In this document: one piece after another, positions 20,644 to 30,930 of the stretch
Numbering within the stretch: the first letter of the stretch is position 1
Layout of the letters: each line of letters starts with the position of its first letter
Source: Ectocarpus siliculosus
Taxonomy: Eukaryota; Sar; Phaeophyceae; Ectocarpales; Ectocarpaceae
Direction: 5' to 3'
NCBI GenBank assembly: GCA_000310025.1
Contig: FN649735.1
Span: 3,459,653-3,492,507, forward strand
Length of the DNA: 32,855 nucleotides
The notes under the pieces: generated by a model
What the model was told of the DNA's origin: nothing
Seen by the model: the letters and a program-made list of their open reading frames with translations, nothing else
Databases searched by the model: none
Made by a program: the position numbers and the translations under genes

Positions 20644-22663
20644 GCCGTTGTTGTTGATATTATTACCTTCACATTAAGAACCGTTCCGATCTGTCTACCC
20701 AATACCTTCATCTGCCCCGGCTTCTTTTGGCGTCCTCCGGGTGTAGGCGATGATTCGCCCGATCGACAGGGGTCTGCGCAGAAGAAGCATTGAGTTGGGG
20801 GGCACAAGCGTGGTGCCAACCTGCTTAGGCCATAGGCTCGGGGTTCCATGGCACTCTGTTGGCGGAGAATTTCCACGATTTGACACGTTTTCGCTGGGTG
20901 CTCCCTCGGTATTTTCGTGCACTGACCTACCTCTTGGATGTCAACCTTGTTAAAACCTCGTGTTGGTCTCGTATGCGAAGTAAGGTGTTCATGACCGATG
21001 ATGACACACTTTGCCATTCCTTTTACTCCTTTCTGCAGTAAAATTGGTGCGTGCCTAGAGCACCCTTCTCTTCTTGACACACCATCGCCAACAAAATGCC
21101 TTGGCGATATGAACCAATTCTCAGCATACCCCAAGGTTGACCCACATGCATGCCGTACGTTTGCAAGGTTTGTGGCGAACCCGCGAGACGCGAAACGACG
21201 GTTCCGCCCTGCCTCAGGAGGCGGGCAGACTAGGCAGGAAAGGCATCTGCGGGGGGCGGCTGTCCTTCAAGGGCTTTGTAGGGGCTGGGAAGGGAACAGT
21301 CGAGTACAAGGGGTGCGGGGACCGAGAGGGGAAAGGGAGGTGGCTCACCAAGCCCAAGAACATCGTGAACGGAAGGTGCGTTCATCCCCCTATGATGTGC
21401 AACTTGCGTTGTCTGTGTTTGTCGTGGTTGATGAGAAAGGTGCACCTCAACATTTCTACACTTGAAAAAACCTATAGGAGTATACCACAGCCCGTTTGCG
21501 TTTAAAGCGCGCACTTGATGTCCTCGGAAGCGCATCGTGAAACGCGGCGGATCTTTTGGGGCGCTAAAAAACACTTCGTTGTCTCTCTCGTTGTATCACT
21601 GCCAACCTAACCAGCATCTTGCGTGTTGCTCGAGGTGGTTGGTGTTGTGCTATTCTTTGCGCTTCTCAATGTTTCGTGTGGTTGGTGCTTGCCCCCCCCC
21701 CCGCATACACACATGCGCTCTTCCCCCTCCCATGATTAAGACCTCTCACGCCCTGTGGTAGGCAACACCTCTCGACGGTTTGGGAACAGAGCAGTGAGAC
21801 TGCCGTCCTTTTTGTTGTTCTCAAGCCTAGAGCAGTCGTTATAATGTTCAGGTACTGTCTCTTTCCCTTAATGTGACGGTCTCTTTCCATGATGGCCTGG
21901 TAGTCCTCAAGCCCAAGGTAGTCGTTCCCATCCCCATGCATTGGTCTCTTTCCGTTAATGCGATACCTTCCCCATGTATCTGTCTCTCTCCACTATTGTG
22001 CTACCACCCCCATGTATTTGTCGCCTTCCACTTAACGTTGTACCATCCCCATGCATTAGCCTCTTTTCACGAATGTGATAACATCCCGATGTATTCGTCC
22101 CTTCACCACTCCACTCTGTGATGATCTCTTTCCGTGATGGTCTGGTAGTTCTCAAGCCCAATGTAATCGTTAGCATCCCCATGTATTTGGCTCGTCCCAT
22201 TCACGTAATACCATCCCCATGTATGGCTCTTTCTACTATTTAACGTGATGGTATCTTGGTATATAGTTCTCAAGCCCAAAGTAGTTTCTATCATCCCCTG
22301 TATTTGTCTCTTTCCGCTAACGTAATGGTCTCTTTTCCATCAACGCGACAGCTACATTCCTACTTCGTTCTCTCCCTCAGGATAACCCTCTCCGCCCGAT
22401 GGAGCGTCAACTTCACCGACGGCACGACCCTCCTCTACCGGGGGGACGTCGTACAAGACGCGGAGGCTCAGGGTACCGCCCTCACCGTCGATACATCCGG
22501 CGCGGCGGCCATGGGGGGCCCGGCGTTCGAGAGGCCCGACGCTCACATCCGAGGGGAGGTTCTGCGTCCGGTGAAGAACATCCAGGGCAGCCTCACCGAG
22601 AAGAAGATAGGGGAGTTTGAGGCGGACTTGATAGAGTTGCCGAGCGACGACGACAAGTTGTGA
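18829..22663 (+). CDS. predicted plastid (thylakoid-lumen) protein, function unknown
   Basis: Four exons: 18829-19074, 20257-20572, 21218-21375 and 22381-22663 (stop TGA), giving about 330 aa. The N-terminus (MRSSVASLLLLVSAANPLVG) looks like a signal peptide. A Ser/Thr/Arg-rich stretch (TSRRTSSSSSRS) resembles a transit peptide, then exon 2 adds a hydrophobic segment (LATVALAAVLTPAVFIG) and an A-x-A site (AAFA before ELEPL) resembling thylakoid processing. This layering fits a lumenal protein in a plastid with extra membranes, although the usual aromatic residue after signal cleavage is not evident. The mature part looks beta-rich (GRLSFKGFVGAGKGTVEYKG, WSVNFTDGTTLLYRGD) and ends in an acidic tail (ELPSDDDKL). 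Family not recognised. The exon 1/2 and 3/4 junctions agree in phase. The exon 2/3 junction is uncertain: donor 20566 with acceptor 21218, or donor 20573 with a slightly later acceptor. Confidence 0.7.
20595..20644 (+). repeat. (GTT)n microsatellite
   Basis: About sixteen GTT units begin some 20 bp after the exon 2 donor of the plastid-protein gene. The array generates spurious poly-Val and poly-Thr ORFs on the two strands. Confidence 0.9.
21815..22345 (+). repeat. degenerate minisatellite with nested longer unit
   Basis: It fills the last intron of the plastid-protein gene. A unit of about 40-45 bp (CATCCCCATGTATTTGTCTC followed by TTTCC and a TAACGTGATA-like stretch) recurs about eight times between 21930 and 22310. 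A second motif, GGTAGTTCTCAAGCCCAA, recurs near 21820, 21900, 22143 and 22262, which implies amplification of a larger block. Confidence 0.75.
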
Positions 22664-23833
22664 CGAAGGGGGGTTGATGACGACACCCCAATAGTTGTAG
22701 GGTTTCCAAGTGGGGGGCCGTGGTGCCCGAACACAAGAGTTTTCGATGGAATGGGCAAGCCCTGTGTTACGAGGCGCGTTTGTTGTATTGTTCCTCGTTT
22801 CTGCTGTTCGTACGAGCGGGACGGCACTGCTGCGGCCTGTGACGAGGTTGTTTTGGACTCGTGTAGGGCCAGCTCCCCCGTCAAAGCCCGATAGGCCAAC
22901 GCACCCCTCACGGCTACCACCATGTAAAATTAGTTTGTGGCAAGACCAAAATGTATGGACGCTCGTCGACTAGCGACTCGCCATGTCCAAAACCTATCGT
23001 GCGGCCGCACCCATCTACTCTGTCATGATGACCTAGATGGCAGGGGAGAAGCACTTCCATCCTCACCGCAGCAACGAAGTTTTAAGTGCAGGTACATGTC
23101 AGGTGTCACATACTAGGTGTGTCTACCGCCGCGACAAAAAGGGGCTTCGATGGCCACGTCAATGGACACCCGAAGCCCCAGATCATAGCCGTTACGGAGT
23201 CGTGCGAATTCGCGCCTTACAACCTTTTATTTACGATACGGTGCTCTTGTGGCGAGGGGCAAGTGAGGAATCGCTGGCCCGCACAGGGAGGTTTCTCGTG
23301 TGCGCCTGTTGTTTCCCGCGAAGAAAAGAGCAAAGGTTTTTTGGTGCGACAATCACCAATCAAGGGTCCCGGGATATCTGAGCTGTCGTTCCTTGGGTGG
23401 TAATTACTCGGCGTAAAGCTCACCGTCATTTATCCCATTGCTGAAAGAAAGGCAAACAAACATCTGCATGTATGATTGGTTCACACCTACATTGACTACT
23501 GGTGTAGCTCTCTCTACCCTCATGATGACAACAACCAAAGGTGTTCAGAGAAACACCCCATGTCTGGCATGATCACGGCATCTTGCAGCCTGGGCATGCA
23601 TATTTCTTGCTGTGGACTGTGGACGTCCACACAGCCGCACTACCGTGATGGGTGTACGGGTGTACCCAAGATACGCAGCACGAGACTGTCTTTTCAAAAA
23701 GATACGGTTCGCTCCACCCCTACCCAGGAGTTCTATTCTGCGCAACCCCTGAGTCCCGCCGCCATCGCCGCTCTGCCTGCACTTACACATCACGCACGCC
23801 GTAGTGCTCGCGCCAGGGAGAGAGAGAGCGAGC
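22664..23833. other. intergenic spacer between the plastid-protein and coiled-coil genes
   Basis: It should hold the 3' UTR of the upstream gene and the promoter of the downstream gene. I see no exon with supported borders. The only ordered element noticed is a GACGTC-centred palindrome at 23618-23631. Confidence 0.5.
23618..23631. promoter_or_regulatory. perfect palindrome TGTGGACGTCCACA
   Basis: A 14-bp perfect palindrome with a GACGTC centre, about 200 bp upstream of the coiled-coil gene's ATG. GACGTC is a classic bZIP core. No transcription start was identified, so its role is tentative. Confidence 0.35.
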
Positions 23834-26800
23834 ATGGCGCAGGCAGGAGCGCACGACGAGGGCGATGAGCACTCTCGGTCAATGCCATCTCCGTACGTGA
23901 GCTTGGTAGACAGACAAGCCGGCGCTCATGGGGGTAAACCGCCCAAGGCGGAAGGGGCAACAGCATCATCGTCTCTGCGCGACAACGGTGCCGGAGCGCA
24001 GCAAACCGGGCAGGGCGGCAACGACAAGCTGCTGATGAAGAGGACGCTGGTGGCCCAGAGCAAGAAGATCCAGCAGCTGACCGCTAAGATCGACGGGATG
24101 GAAAGCGAGCGCGAGGCCATGGCGCAGCAGGTCAGGAATTGTGGGGGGGGTGATGAACCAGCCGTTGTTGTTGCAGTTGGCTTGCTGCTGCAACAATACG
24201 TGTCTCCTTGCTAGGGCAACACCTGGTTGCTCTGTACGGGAAAGTGAGGCTGCTGGGGGCATAGCTCAACAGCAGCCGTACACGGCGCTTGCGGTTAGAG
24301 GGTGCCAAGCCAATTTTGGTATACCTCAGCGGTAGCGCAGTCTACGTGTCCATTTGATTCCAGTCGTGCGTAGGTTCTGCTCGTACCTAGACGGCAGACA
24401 TCACGCGGGGGAGGACTGGTTGCTCCGAGTCTCGCGCGGGCAACGTGTCATCGTACCGGCCGGTGTTCGGCGGTTAGCGTCCGGCAGTGCGACAAATGGT
24501 GAACGCTATAGGTCCACGACCCAGGCCACGGAATCGTCTTGCGTACTCCCCGGTATTTTTCTGCTCTGTGGACGAACGCGGTTACTACACCACTCAGCGT
24601 GACCGTGTTTGTGTGTAAGTCGGCGCAACATCGATCTTGAAGTCTCTCCCTACGTTCGGTCCCGCTTCAACGGCGAAACAGGTTGCCGCGTTGCGCATGG
24701 CAGTCTTCGAGGCTAGCACAAGAGCGGAGCAAACCGCGGAACAGGTGTGATGCAGCGAGCACAACTGCCGCAACAGAGTTGCCTGTCACAAAGAAAATAG
24801 CGCAGCGCAACGTCTGTTTGTCTTGTTGGGCAGCGCTTCAGCGTGGTACCCGCCGTTGAAGTACCCGCGTGAACGCGTAACAGGCAGGCGTGAACGGACA
24901 GGTTATTTCCGCAGGAGGAACCTGCGAGCGTTTCCTGCATGAGCACACATCTTACACATACACACGTTGGTCAGCCGGTAAGTAGCGGTGTTTGCTACTG
25001 TAGTAGCAAGAAACCATGCACATACGTGTACGTGGTATCAAAGCAAGTTTGGTTGTGGCAGGGTGCACAGGCCGAAGCAAGATGCGGTTGGTCGTGGCGT
25101 AGGTCACTGAGTTATGGCACGTGAGGGTATGTCGCGCTTGGTTGAGCGGCCCAGCCCTAGTTTGTACCCCGATCCCAACGAAGACTTTCCTCTTTTCTTC
25201 ATGCGTACCGCCACATTGCTATACACGCAGCTGCGGAGCCCCGATGTTGACACATCGCGAGATGAAGACTCAAACCGTTGCAGCTCGGGGTGTGCCGCGG
25301 CTTCGTATCATACTTGCTAGTTTTCCGCGCACCTACTGTAGTGCTATCGCTCCGGCCTGTGTGATCACTCTCACCTTTGTGTTCACTCGCGTGTTTACGA
25401 TACACCGAATCACAAGACAGCGCTGGTCAAGCAGCCACACGTGGTATCAATTTCTCTCTCCCATCTGCTCCGAGGACGCTTGGTCCAGTGGGTCTTCTCG
25501 GCATACTTGCAACTTTTCCAACCCATCCGTAGCAGCTGATCAAGGACAGCGCATCGTTTGTTCATCGTGGGGTTTTGTTGCAGTACAAGCGAGATGCGGT
25601 GGAGGCGGCAGTGCGCGAGATTGCTCAAGACAGGGAAGCTTTCGCCGAAGGCCGACGAGAAGCTGTAAAGCGAATAGGTGAGAACTGTTCGTAACCTCAG
25701 GCCGTTTAGCCTAGACTGCTGGACAGCAGTCAAGCAGAAAATGAGTTTATATCATACAGTAGCAGTCGTCGTCCCACCAGATAGAGAAAGTTCAGTAGTC
25801 TACGCAGGTTTTTCTGAGTAAGCAAACATACTGGATGAAGTATCGGATCGGCTAAGTTGCCGTTAGGGTTAGGGCTAGTCTGCGTGCCCCCTCCCTGGTG
25901 TTTTTTTCGTAGTAAACTTACATAAATGGATATAGAAAGTAGAGGAGAAAATGGAGAGTGGTATAGGGCCACCTCGAGAACACAAGCAAGTTACCCCGCA
26001 TGCTGGAGAGATGCTACCAACAAGAGGGCCCGTTATCTCACACGTGTACGCCCCTTGATGAGGTCGCCCGCCTCGGCATATAATAGCGGGCCGGTACTGT
26101 GTCATAGCCACAGAGTCACGCGTACCGTAAGAAACGGGAAGATAGCACCCCCCCTGGACTGGCTGTCAAAGCTCGATTGCTCCACAACCAAGGGGGTACG
26201 GAAAGAGCCCGATGCGTGTACCGAAAGCCCTCTACGAGATGTTTCCGAAACCACCATTTTCGGTGTTGACACAATCTTGGTTGAGGAGCAAGAAGTCGAG
26301 CTTTACAAATCGGTCTACAATAGGGGGGGGGTGACATCTCTCCGCCTCTTACAGTATTTGAAGGGCCAACGCAAAAGGTTCCGTGCATCTGCCGGCGGGA
26401 CTCGTTTTGTGCGCTGTGCGCTTGGGGAAGCGCGGCCAAGACATGGGGAAGACTCACCACCACACCCACGCGCGCGCGTGCGTTTTGTATACTCCTCCGA
26501 AGACAAGTATCTTTTCAGCTCGAGAGAACAGAAGTAAGCGCCTCCGTCGGCCCTGGTCTGGCGAGAGCCCGGTATGCTTCGTCCCGGCTTTGTAGGAATG
26601 CGAGGTCTTAACGACTACAGCATGTACGGCTATGAGTACAACACCGCCCGAACTGCAGCAGAGTAGATATCAAGCATGTGATGCACACGCAACATCCCGA
26701 TTTCCGATTTCTAGGAGAACTTGAGGACGCGCTGGAGATCGCGCTGAAGGCGGCGGGGGGCGTCCACAGGAAGCTTCTGGAGCTCGGGCTGTCATGCGAA

Positions 26801-28342
26801 GACCTCGGCAAGACTAGCGTGCACCTATCGGTGGCGGCTCAGGAGGCGCCCGCAGAGGTGTGTTATGTGTGTGTGTGTGTGTATGTGTGGACGTGTTGCA
26901 CTTGGGCACCGCGGTCGGTTGGGGATGGGCTGAAGAGAGGGATTTGTTCTTTTGATCGTGTTGTTGTCGCTGTTGTGGGTATTGTCGTTGTCGTTGTGTT
27001 GTTATGGTGTGTGTTGGTGTTGTCGTTGTCGTGTGATGATTGTTGTTGATGGTGGTGTCGTCGTCGTCGTCGACGTCGTCGTTGTTGTTGTTGTTGTTGT
27101 TTGGTGGTGGTGGTGGTGGTGTGGTGATGTTGCTGCTGTCGCACGTTCGCGCGACCTCCCGCACCCGACGCAAGCAGCTCGCATGTAGAGCAGCAACACG
27201 GGATTTGCCTTGCTCTTTGAGAGTCTTGCCGGTGGCTCTGAGCAGTGCCGGTGTGATGATAAGGAACGTGCCTTCTGTACCACTGCGGGGAGTCGCGGCT
27301 GCAATATACGTGCGGGTTGGAAAATTCCCCCGTTGCTCTCACGCCTTTTGTTCGGGTGTGAGTGTACGGGGCCCCTTATCCCACCGGGTGTTGGCACCAT
27401 GCACTTTGACACGGCATTTCGCGTGGTGGTTTCGTCCATGCCTCTCTTGCCGCTCTCTGAACAGCCAGCACAATCCCGAAAAAACAAAAAGAAATCTTGT
27501 CCGAGATTCGATCATTTAATCAAGTGAAAATTGTTCGTCCACCGTTTGTCGTGGCGTTCTAGGACAAGCCGGCGCTAGCTGTTGCGGGGGAAACAATCGA
27601 AGCCGTCGTCGGAGTGATGCGTGCGATGGAGCGATCGGGAGTGTTTGACATCCTCGATCCGGTGGACGATGAGGAGGAGGGGGAGACGGAGGAGGAAGGT
27701 GACGAGGAGGGACCCCCCCCCCCCTTAGTGCTCCCGGACAAGCCTCCTGCTAGCGGGGATGGAACCCCCTCCGTCGAGGCGTTGGTCGGCGCCGCTGCTT
27801 CCGTCGCTGTCGATGGTGGCGCCGCTGACGGTGCGATTGGAGACTTGGTTGTTGGTGCCCACAACGAACATATGAACACAACAACGCAACCGGCGGCGGC
27901 GGCGCAACCGCTAGCTGGCGATGCAGTAAATCCTGTGTCTGCTGCGATTGCTGCAAGGTCACACGGGCCGGAGGGAACAGCAGACAGCGTGGGACCCGCG
28001 GAGAGACTTGTAAATATTTCGGGAGACGCGGCGGAGCCAGAGCAACGAGAAGGACAATCGCCAGCGAGAGGGGCGGCAGCAGAACTTCCGCTCCAGCAGG
28101 CGTCGCACGTCGACGGGAGCAGTATCACAAGAATGGAAACGCCGCAGGAGGGGCTGCTGCAAGCGCCGCGAGATCGGGAGCCGGCAGAACTACCGGGGCC
28201 AGCCGACGTAGAAACAACGCCAGAGGGTGGAAGGAACACCGGTGTTGTCGACAACGGTCAGCCGCCAGGTGATATCGCCGCCGGCGATGCAAACGACCGG
28301 ACATCAGGCTTGGTGGGGGGATCGTCGTCGGCGTTAGAATAG
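23834..28342 (+). CDS. coiled-coil protein with long acidic, low-complexity tail
   Basis: Function not recognised. Exons are 23834-24130, 24682-24744, 25584-25677, 26715-26857 and 27563-28342 (stop TAG), about 458 aa, all junctions in phase. Residues from about 65 to 150 are charged heptad-like helix (KRTLVAQSKKIQQLTAKIDG, then MESEREAMAQQ, RMAVFEASTRAEQTAEQ and YKRDAVEAAVREIAQDREAF), predicting a coiled coil. Exon 4 is another amphipathic helical stretch (LEDALEIALKAAGGVHRKLL). The last exon starts with a short helix (ETIEAVVGVMRAMERSG) and then a Glu-rich patch, PPPP, and about 200 residues rich in Ala, Gly, Pro, Asp and Glu that look disordered. The start is the first in-frame ATG. A 12-C run in the last exon (27713-27724) makes the frame prone to slippage. 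No signal peptide, so cytosolic or nuclear is likely. Confidence 0.72.
24915..24977 (+). other. possible cassette exon of the coiled-coil gene
   Basis: A 63-nt open segment has a good acceptor (TTATTTCCGCAG) and a consensus donor (GTAAGT) and would insert 21 residues (EEPASVSCMSTHLTHTHVGQ plus P) in phase 0 between exons 2 and 3. Its translation breaks the coiled-coil pattern, so it may be an optional exon or a chance splice-site pair. Confidence 0.3.
25863..25874. repeat. interstitial telomere-like motif (TTAGGG x2)
   Basis: Two perfect TTAGGG units within intron 3 of the coiled-coil gene. Confidence 0.5.
26125..26354. mobile_element. foldback MITE copy B (Tc1/mariner-like)
   Basis: A 230-bp element in intron 3 of the coiled-coil gene, flanked on both sides by TA. 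The ends read CCGTAAGAAACGGG and, inverted, CTGTAAGAGGCGGA. The inverted repeats run some 75 bp inward through CACCCCCCC, AAAGCTCGA, TTGCTCC and CAACCAAG. This is the best preserved copy of the three. It has no coding capacity. Confidence 0.8.
26553..26646 (+). repeat. protein-like dispersed repeat, copy 2
   Basis: Second copy of the repeat at 14691-14792, in the same intron as MITE copy B and 70 bp before exon 4. It reads REPGMLRPGFVGMRGLNDYS then MYGYEYNTARTAAE and reaches a stop at 26664-26666. The reading frame is conserved between the copies, including a 6-nt indel, which suggests a coding origin. Confidence 0.5.
26864..27125 (+). repeat. compound microsatellite (GT)n, (GTT/GTC/GTG)n
   Basis: It starts a few bases after the exon 4 donor of the coiled-coil gene. 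The minus strand reads as poly-Asn, poly-Thr and poly-His ORFs that are not real genes. Confidence 0.85.
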
Positions 28343-29137
28343 CGGGATGGCCATGAAACACATCACGATGGTCGTGGTGGTATATCTGCGCCGCGGAGGG
28401 AGTTAGTTAAATGAGGCCGCTGCGAAGCAACAGGGAGCGCGGGAGCCATCAGCACCCGTCGCTCTCGGCGAGTCGCCGCGGCAGGGTGCGGCAGCGCGGA
28501 CGGGGAACGAGATCAGCGGCGGGTACACGAAAGTCGTGAGCCGGAGCCGATTCGGGCGGATATATGGAACAAACGGGTAGGGTGGGGTGGGGTGGGGGAG
28601 TTTATCAATGCCGTTAGAGGGGGGGGGGGTATCGCTACAAGACCCTCCGTTAGACAAACGCCTATAGTCGTTGCGGGTCTTGAGACTCGGGGACCTAAGT
28701 TGGCGGCTGCGTTGTCCGGTGTGGTTGTGGTAAAACCGAGTTAAAGGAGTGAGAGGTTCCGAGGTTTGTGACTGTCCCGCTTAGTACTCGAAGTCGTTGT
28801 GTACAAAAGCATTATATATAGAGATTGCCGTTGGCGGCGGCTGTGTCCGCGGTTCGTTCCATTTCTCGACGAGAGGCTGGTCCTTATTTTTAGGCGCGGC
28901 AGAAAGCCAATTTGTAATTGGGGAATACAAGTCAAGTTACAATTGCCATTTGCCGTCGGGAATGATGACACTATTGCGGGCACGGCCTGCAACTACCAGT
29001 GATCTTCGCTATGTCTTCGTTTTTGGGGGGTCCTCCTGGGGGCAGTATGAGTTAGCTGCCCCCTTTGTAGCGTTGGTAGCAGACAGCAGTACCGAGCGCG
29101 ACCCGCGATGGTCAAAGAGACAAGTATTATGCTTGGA

Positions 29138-29164
29138 CAGCAGCAGCAGCAGCAGCAGCAGCAG
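29138..29164 (+). repeat. (CAG)9 microsatellite
   Basis: Nine perfect CAG units in the 3' flank of the coiled-coil gene. The surrounding frame has no other sign of coding. Confidence 0.9.
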
Positions 29165-29499
29165 TGACCGTGACAGCCTCGGCCTCTCGCTCCGTCCTTA
29201 GTTTATAGTTTAGATGGCATTTAGATGTTGACGTTGTTGTAACAAGCGTCTTTTCTTGCAGGGGGTTGGATTCGCCACACGCACCTCCCTGTTTTGAGTG
29301 TTTTTCGTTTTTATTGTCGTTTTTAGAGGAGGTTTATTTTGTTGCCCACAGACGGGCACCGCGGTGTAGTACCGATAGAAAAAATGTTCTTCATGTATTT
29401 ATCTCTCTGTGGAGCGTTGAATCGGGTGCTCGTTTTGGGCAGCACACGGTGGTCGATTTTATCTCGGCCTTGCTACTGTACGTTGGCGGTAACAGGACG

Positions 29500-29689
29500 T
29501 GCCACGATCACACTACAGCAGCGACCCCCAGTGTCACGACGAAATGTGGTCGCTATTCAGGGCAGGTAGCTAAACCGAACTACCAACTATAACAGCTAGC
29601 TACCGGGGTGCGGCGGTGGGACGTGATTGGTGGTCGGTGAACAGGGCATGTCGCTAAACAGGGGGTCGCCTAAACCGAGGCCCCCACTG
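29500..29689 (-). mobile_element. terminus of a pogo/Tigger-like DNA transposon
   Basis: Read from the right on the minus strand the element begins TA-CAGTGGGGGCCTCGGTTTAG, the style of terminus known for pogo/Tigger members of Tc1/mariner. Just inside, GTCGCTAAACAGGG-like motifs recur about four times (29552-29570, 29634-29648, 29650-29663, 29665-29678). Such iterated subterminal motifs are typical transposase binding sites. The opposite end and a transposase were not found, so this is a fragment or a non-autonomous copy. The left limit is approximate. Confidence 0.5.
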
Positions 29690-30434
29690 TACTAGTTTGT
29701 TGTAGTGAAATCACTCACGGCACGGCAGCTGTGGGAGAGAGAGCGATGTTCGGACTGTGGTTCTCTCTGGCAATCCATGGGTTACGAATTTGCGCTCACC
29801 GCAGCTAGCTGTCTCTCTCTGCAGCGGGAGTCTCAAAAGTCCTGCCTTGACCCTTTCCATTCCGCCTTAGGGGTAGGGTAGGGTTTTATTATGGAGCACA
29901 AACCACCGCCAACGCCTCGGAAGAAAAGAAACCATCGGTTCTGGGAAAGACCGTCGAACACGAAAAAAGTAAAAAGCGCCCATGCGGGACGTAAGGTGGA
30001 ATTCACTCCCGCCGCCGCGGGGCAAACTGCCTGTGCCGCTTGCAGCCCACACGACCAACATGTATTTCAGGCCCTGTCAGGCCATCGGGGAGAACTGCAT
30101 CGAGGCGATTTTTTCTTTCATGTTCACTCACTTGGACGCCTTGATTCTTGAGTTACTTTGTTCTTGCTGTGTCTCGTGCTCAAGTGTTACCGTAGTAAGC
30201 AGTTGCGGCTTCCCGTAAAAAAAACAAGGAAAGCTTGAGACAAACGCCGACGAAACTCGTCGAGGAGTTAGTTGCACATCAAAAAATGGAACGAAAGGTG
30301 GAATAAACGCGTACGGGCTGAGACACCCTCATAGTTGAAAAAAAAAAAAATGGTATTCGAAGCACCAGGAAGCAGCAACTCATCGACAAATTGCAACTCG
30401 TGAAGTAGCGCTGCCAACGCGCCCGTAAGTAGTA

Positions 30435-30650
30435 CTGTATGTGACACAAGGTACCACACCCCTTGGACCGATTTCAAAGCTCGATTACTCCACGACGGAG
30501 AAGATGATGCATACATGAAACGATACGTTTTCGGAAAGCTCTCGACGAAGTCGGCTTCAACGCTGCCAGTCTTAATGCAGTGGAGCAAAATCCCAACTTT
30601 GAAACAAGGTCCCAGAGGGGAGGTGGTATCTTACGTCACCCATGGTACAG
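30435..30650. mobile_element. foldback MITE copy C (Tc1/mariner-like)
   Basis: A 216-bp copy flanked by TA on both sides, with ends CTGTATGTGAC and, inverted, CTGTACCATGGGTGAC. The inverted arms continue through GGTACCAC/GATACCAC, CCCC, GGACC and TTTCAAAG. It is intergenic and somewhat diverged from copies A and B. Confidence 0.7.
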
Positions 30651-30826
30651 TAACTCATCGCCGAGCAACGGTTGGGACAACAGCTTGGGTTCATCATGAA
30701 GAGAAGCGAGATCGTGCCCACGGAAGCCAGAAAACTGAGAGGAGCGACGGTGTCCAAAAATGATGGAATTATTTCCGATTTTTTTTTAGTATTTGTTTTG
30801 GTGCCTCCGCCCTTTTTGATCCGCGT

Positions 30827-30930
30827 CCCTCCACTCACTGAAAAGACTCCACCACATCCCCTTCGACTACTGTGGTTATATCTCGAACGGGTAGTCTTTC
30901 TGCGTGTTTTATTTGTAATTTTCCTAATCC
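30827..30930 (+). repeat. dispersed repeat family 2, copy
   Basis: It contains CCACTCACTGAAAAGACT, CATCCCCTTCGACTACTGTG, GTTATATCTCGAACGGGTAG and a T-rich tail, co-linear with the copy at 32590-32716. Confidence 0.7.

Noticed and set aside
20220-21134. 304-aa minus-strand ORF
   Set aside because: It is antisense to exon 2 of the plastid-protein gene and runs through the (GTT)n array as poly-Thr. It has no domain and no splice support.
21815-22345. CRISPR-like array
   Set aside because: Units are degenerate and contiguous without unique spacers of constant length, and the block lies in a nuclear intron.
26814-27487. Asn/Thr/His-rich minus-strand ORFs
   Set aside because: Translations of the compound GT/GTT microsatellite.
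27559-28254. 231-aa minus-strand Ser/Ala/Pro-rich ORF
   Set aside because: Shadow of the GC-rich last exon of the coiled-coil gene, whose plus-strand frame joins upstream exons in phase.
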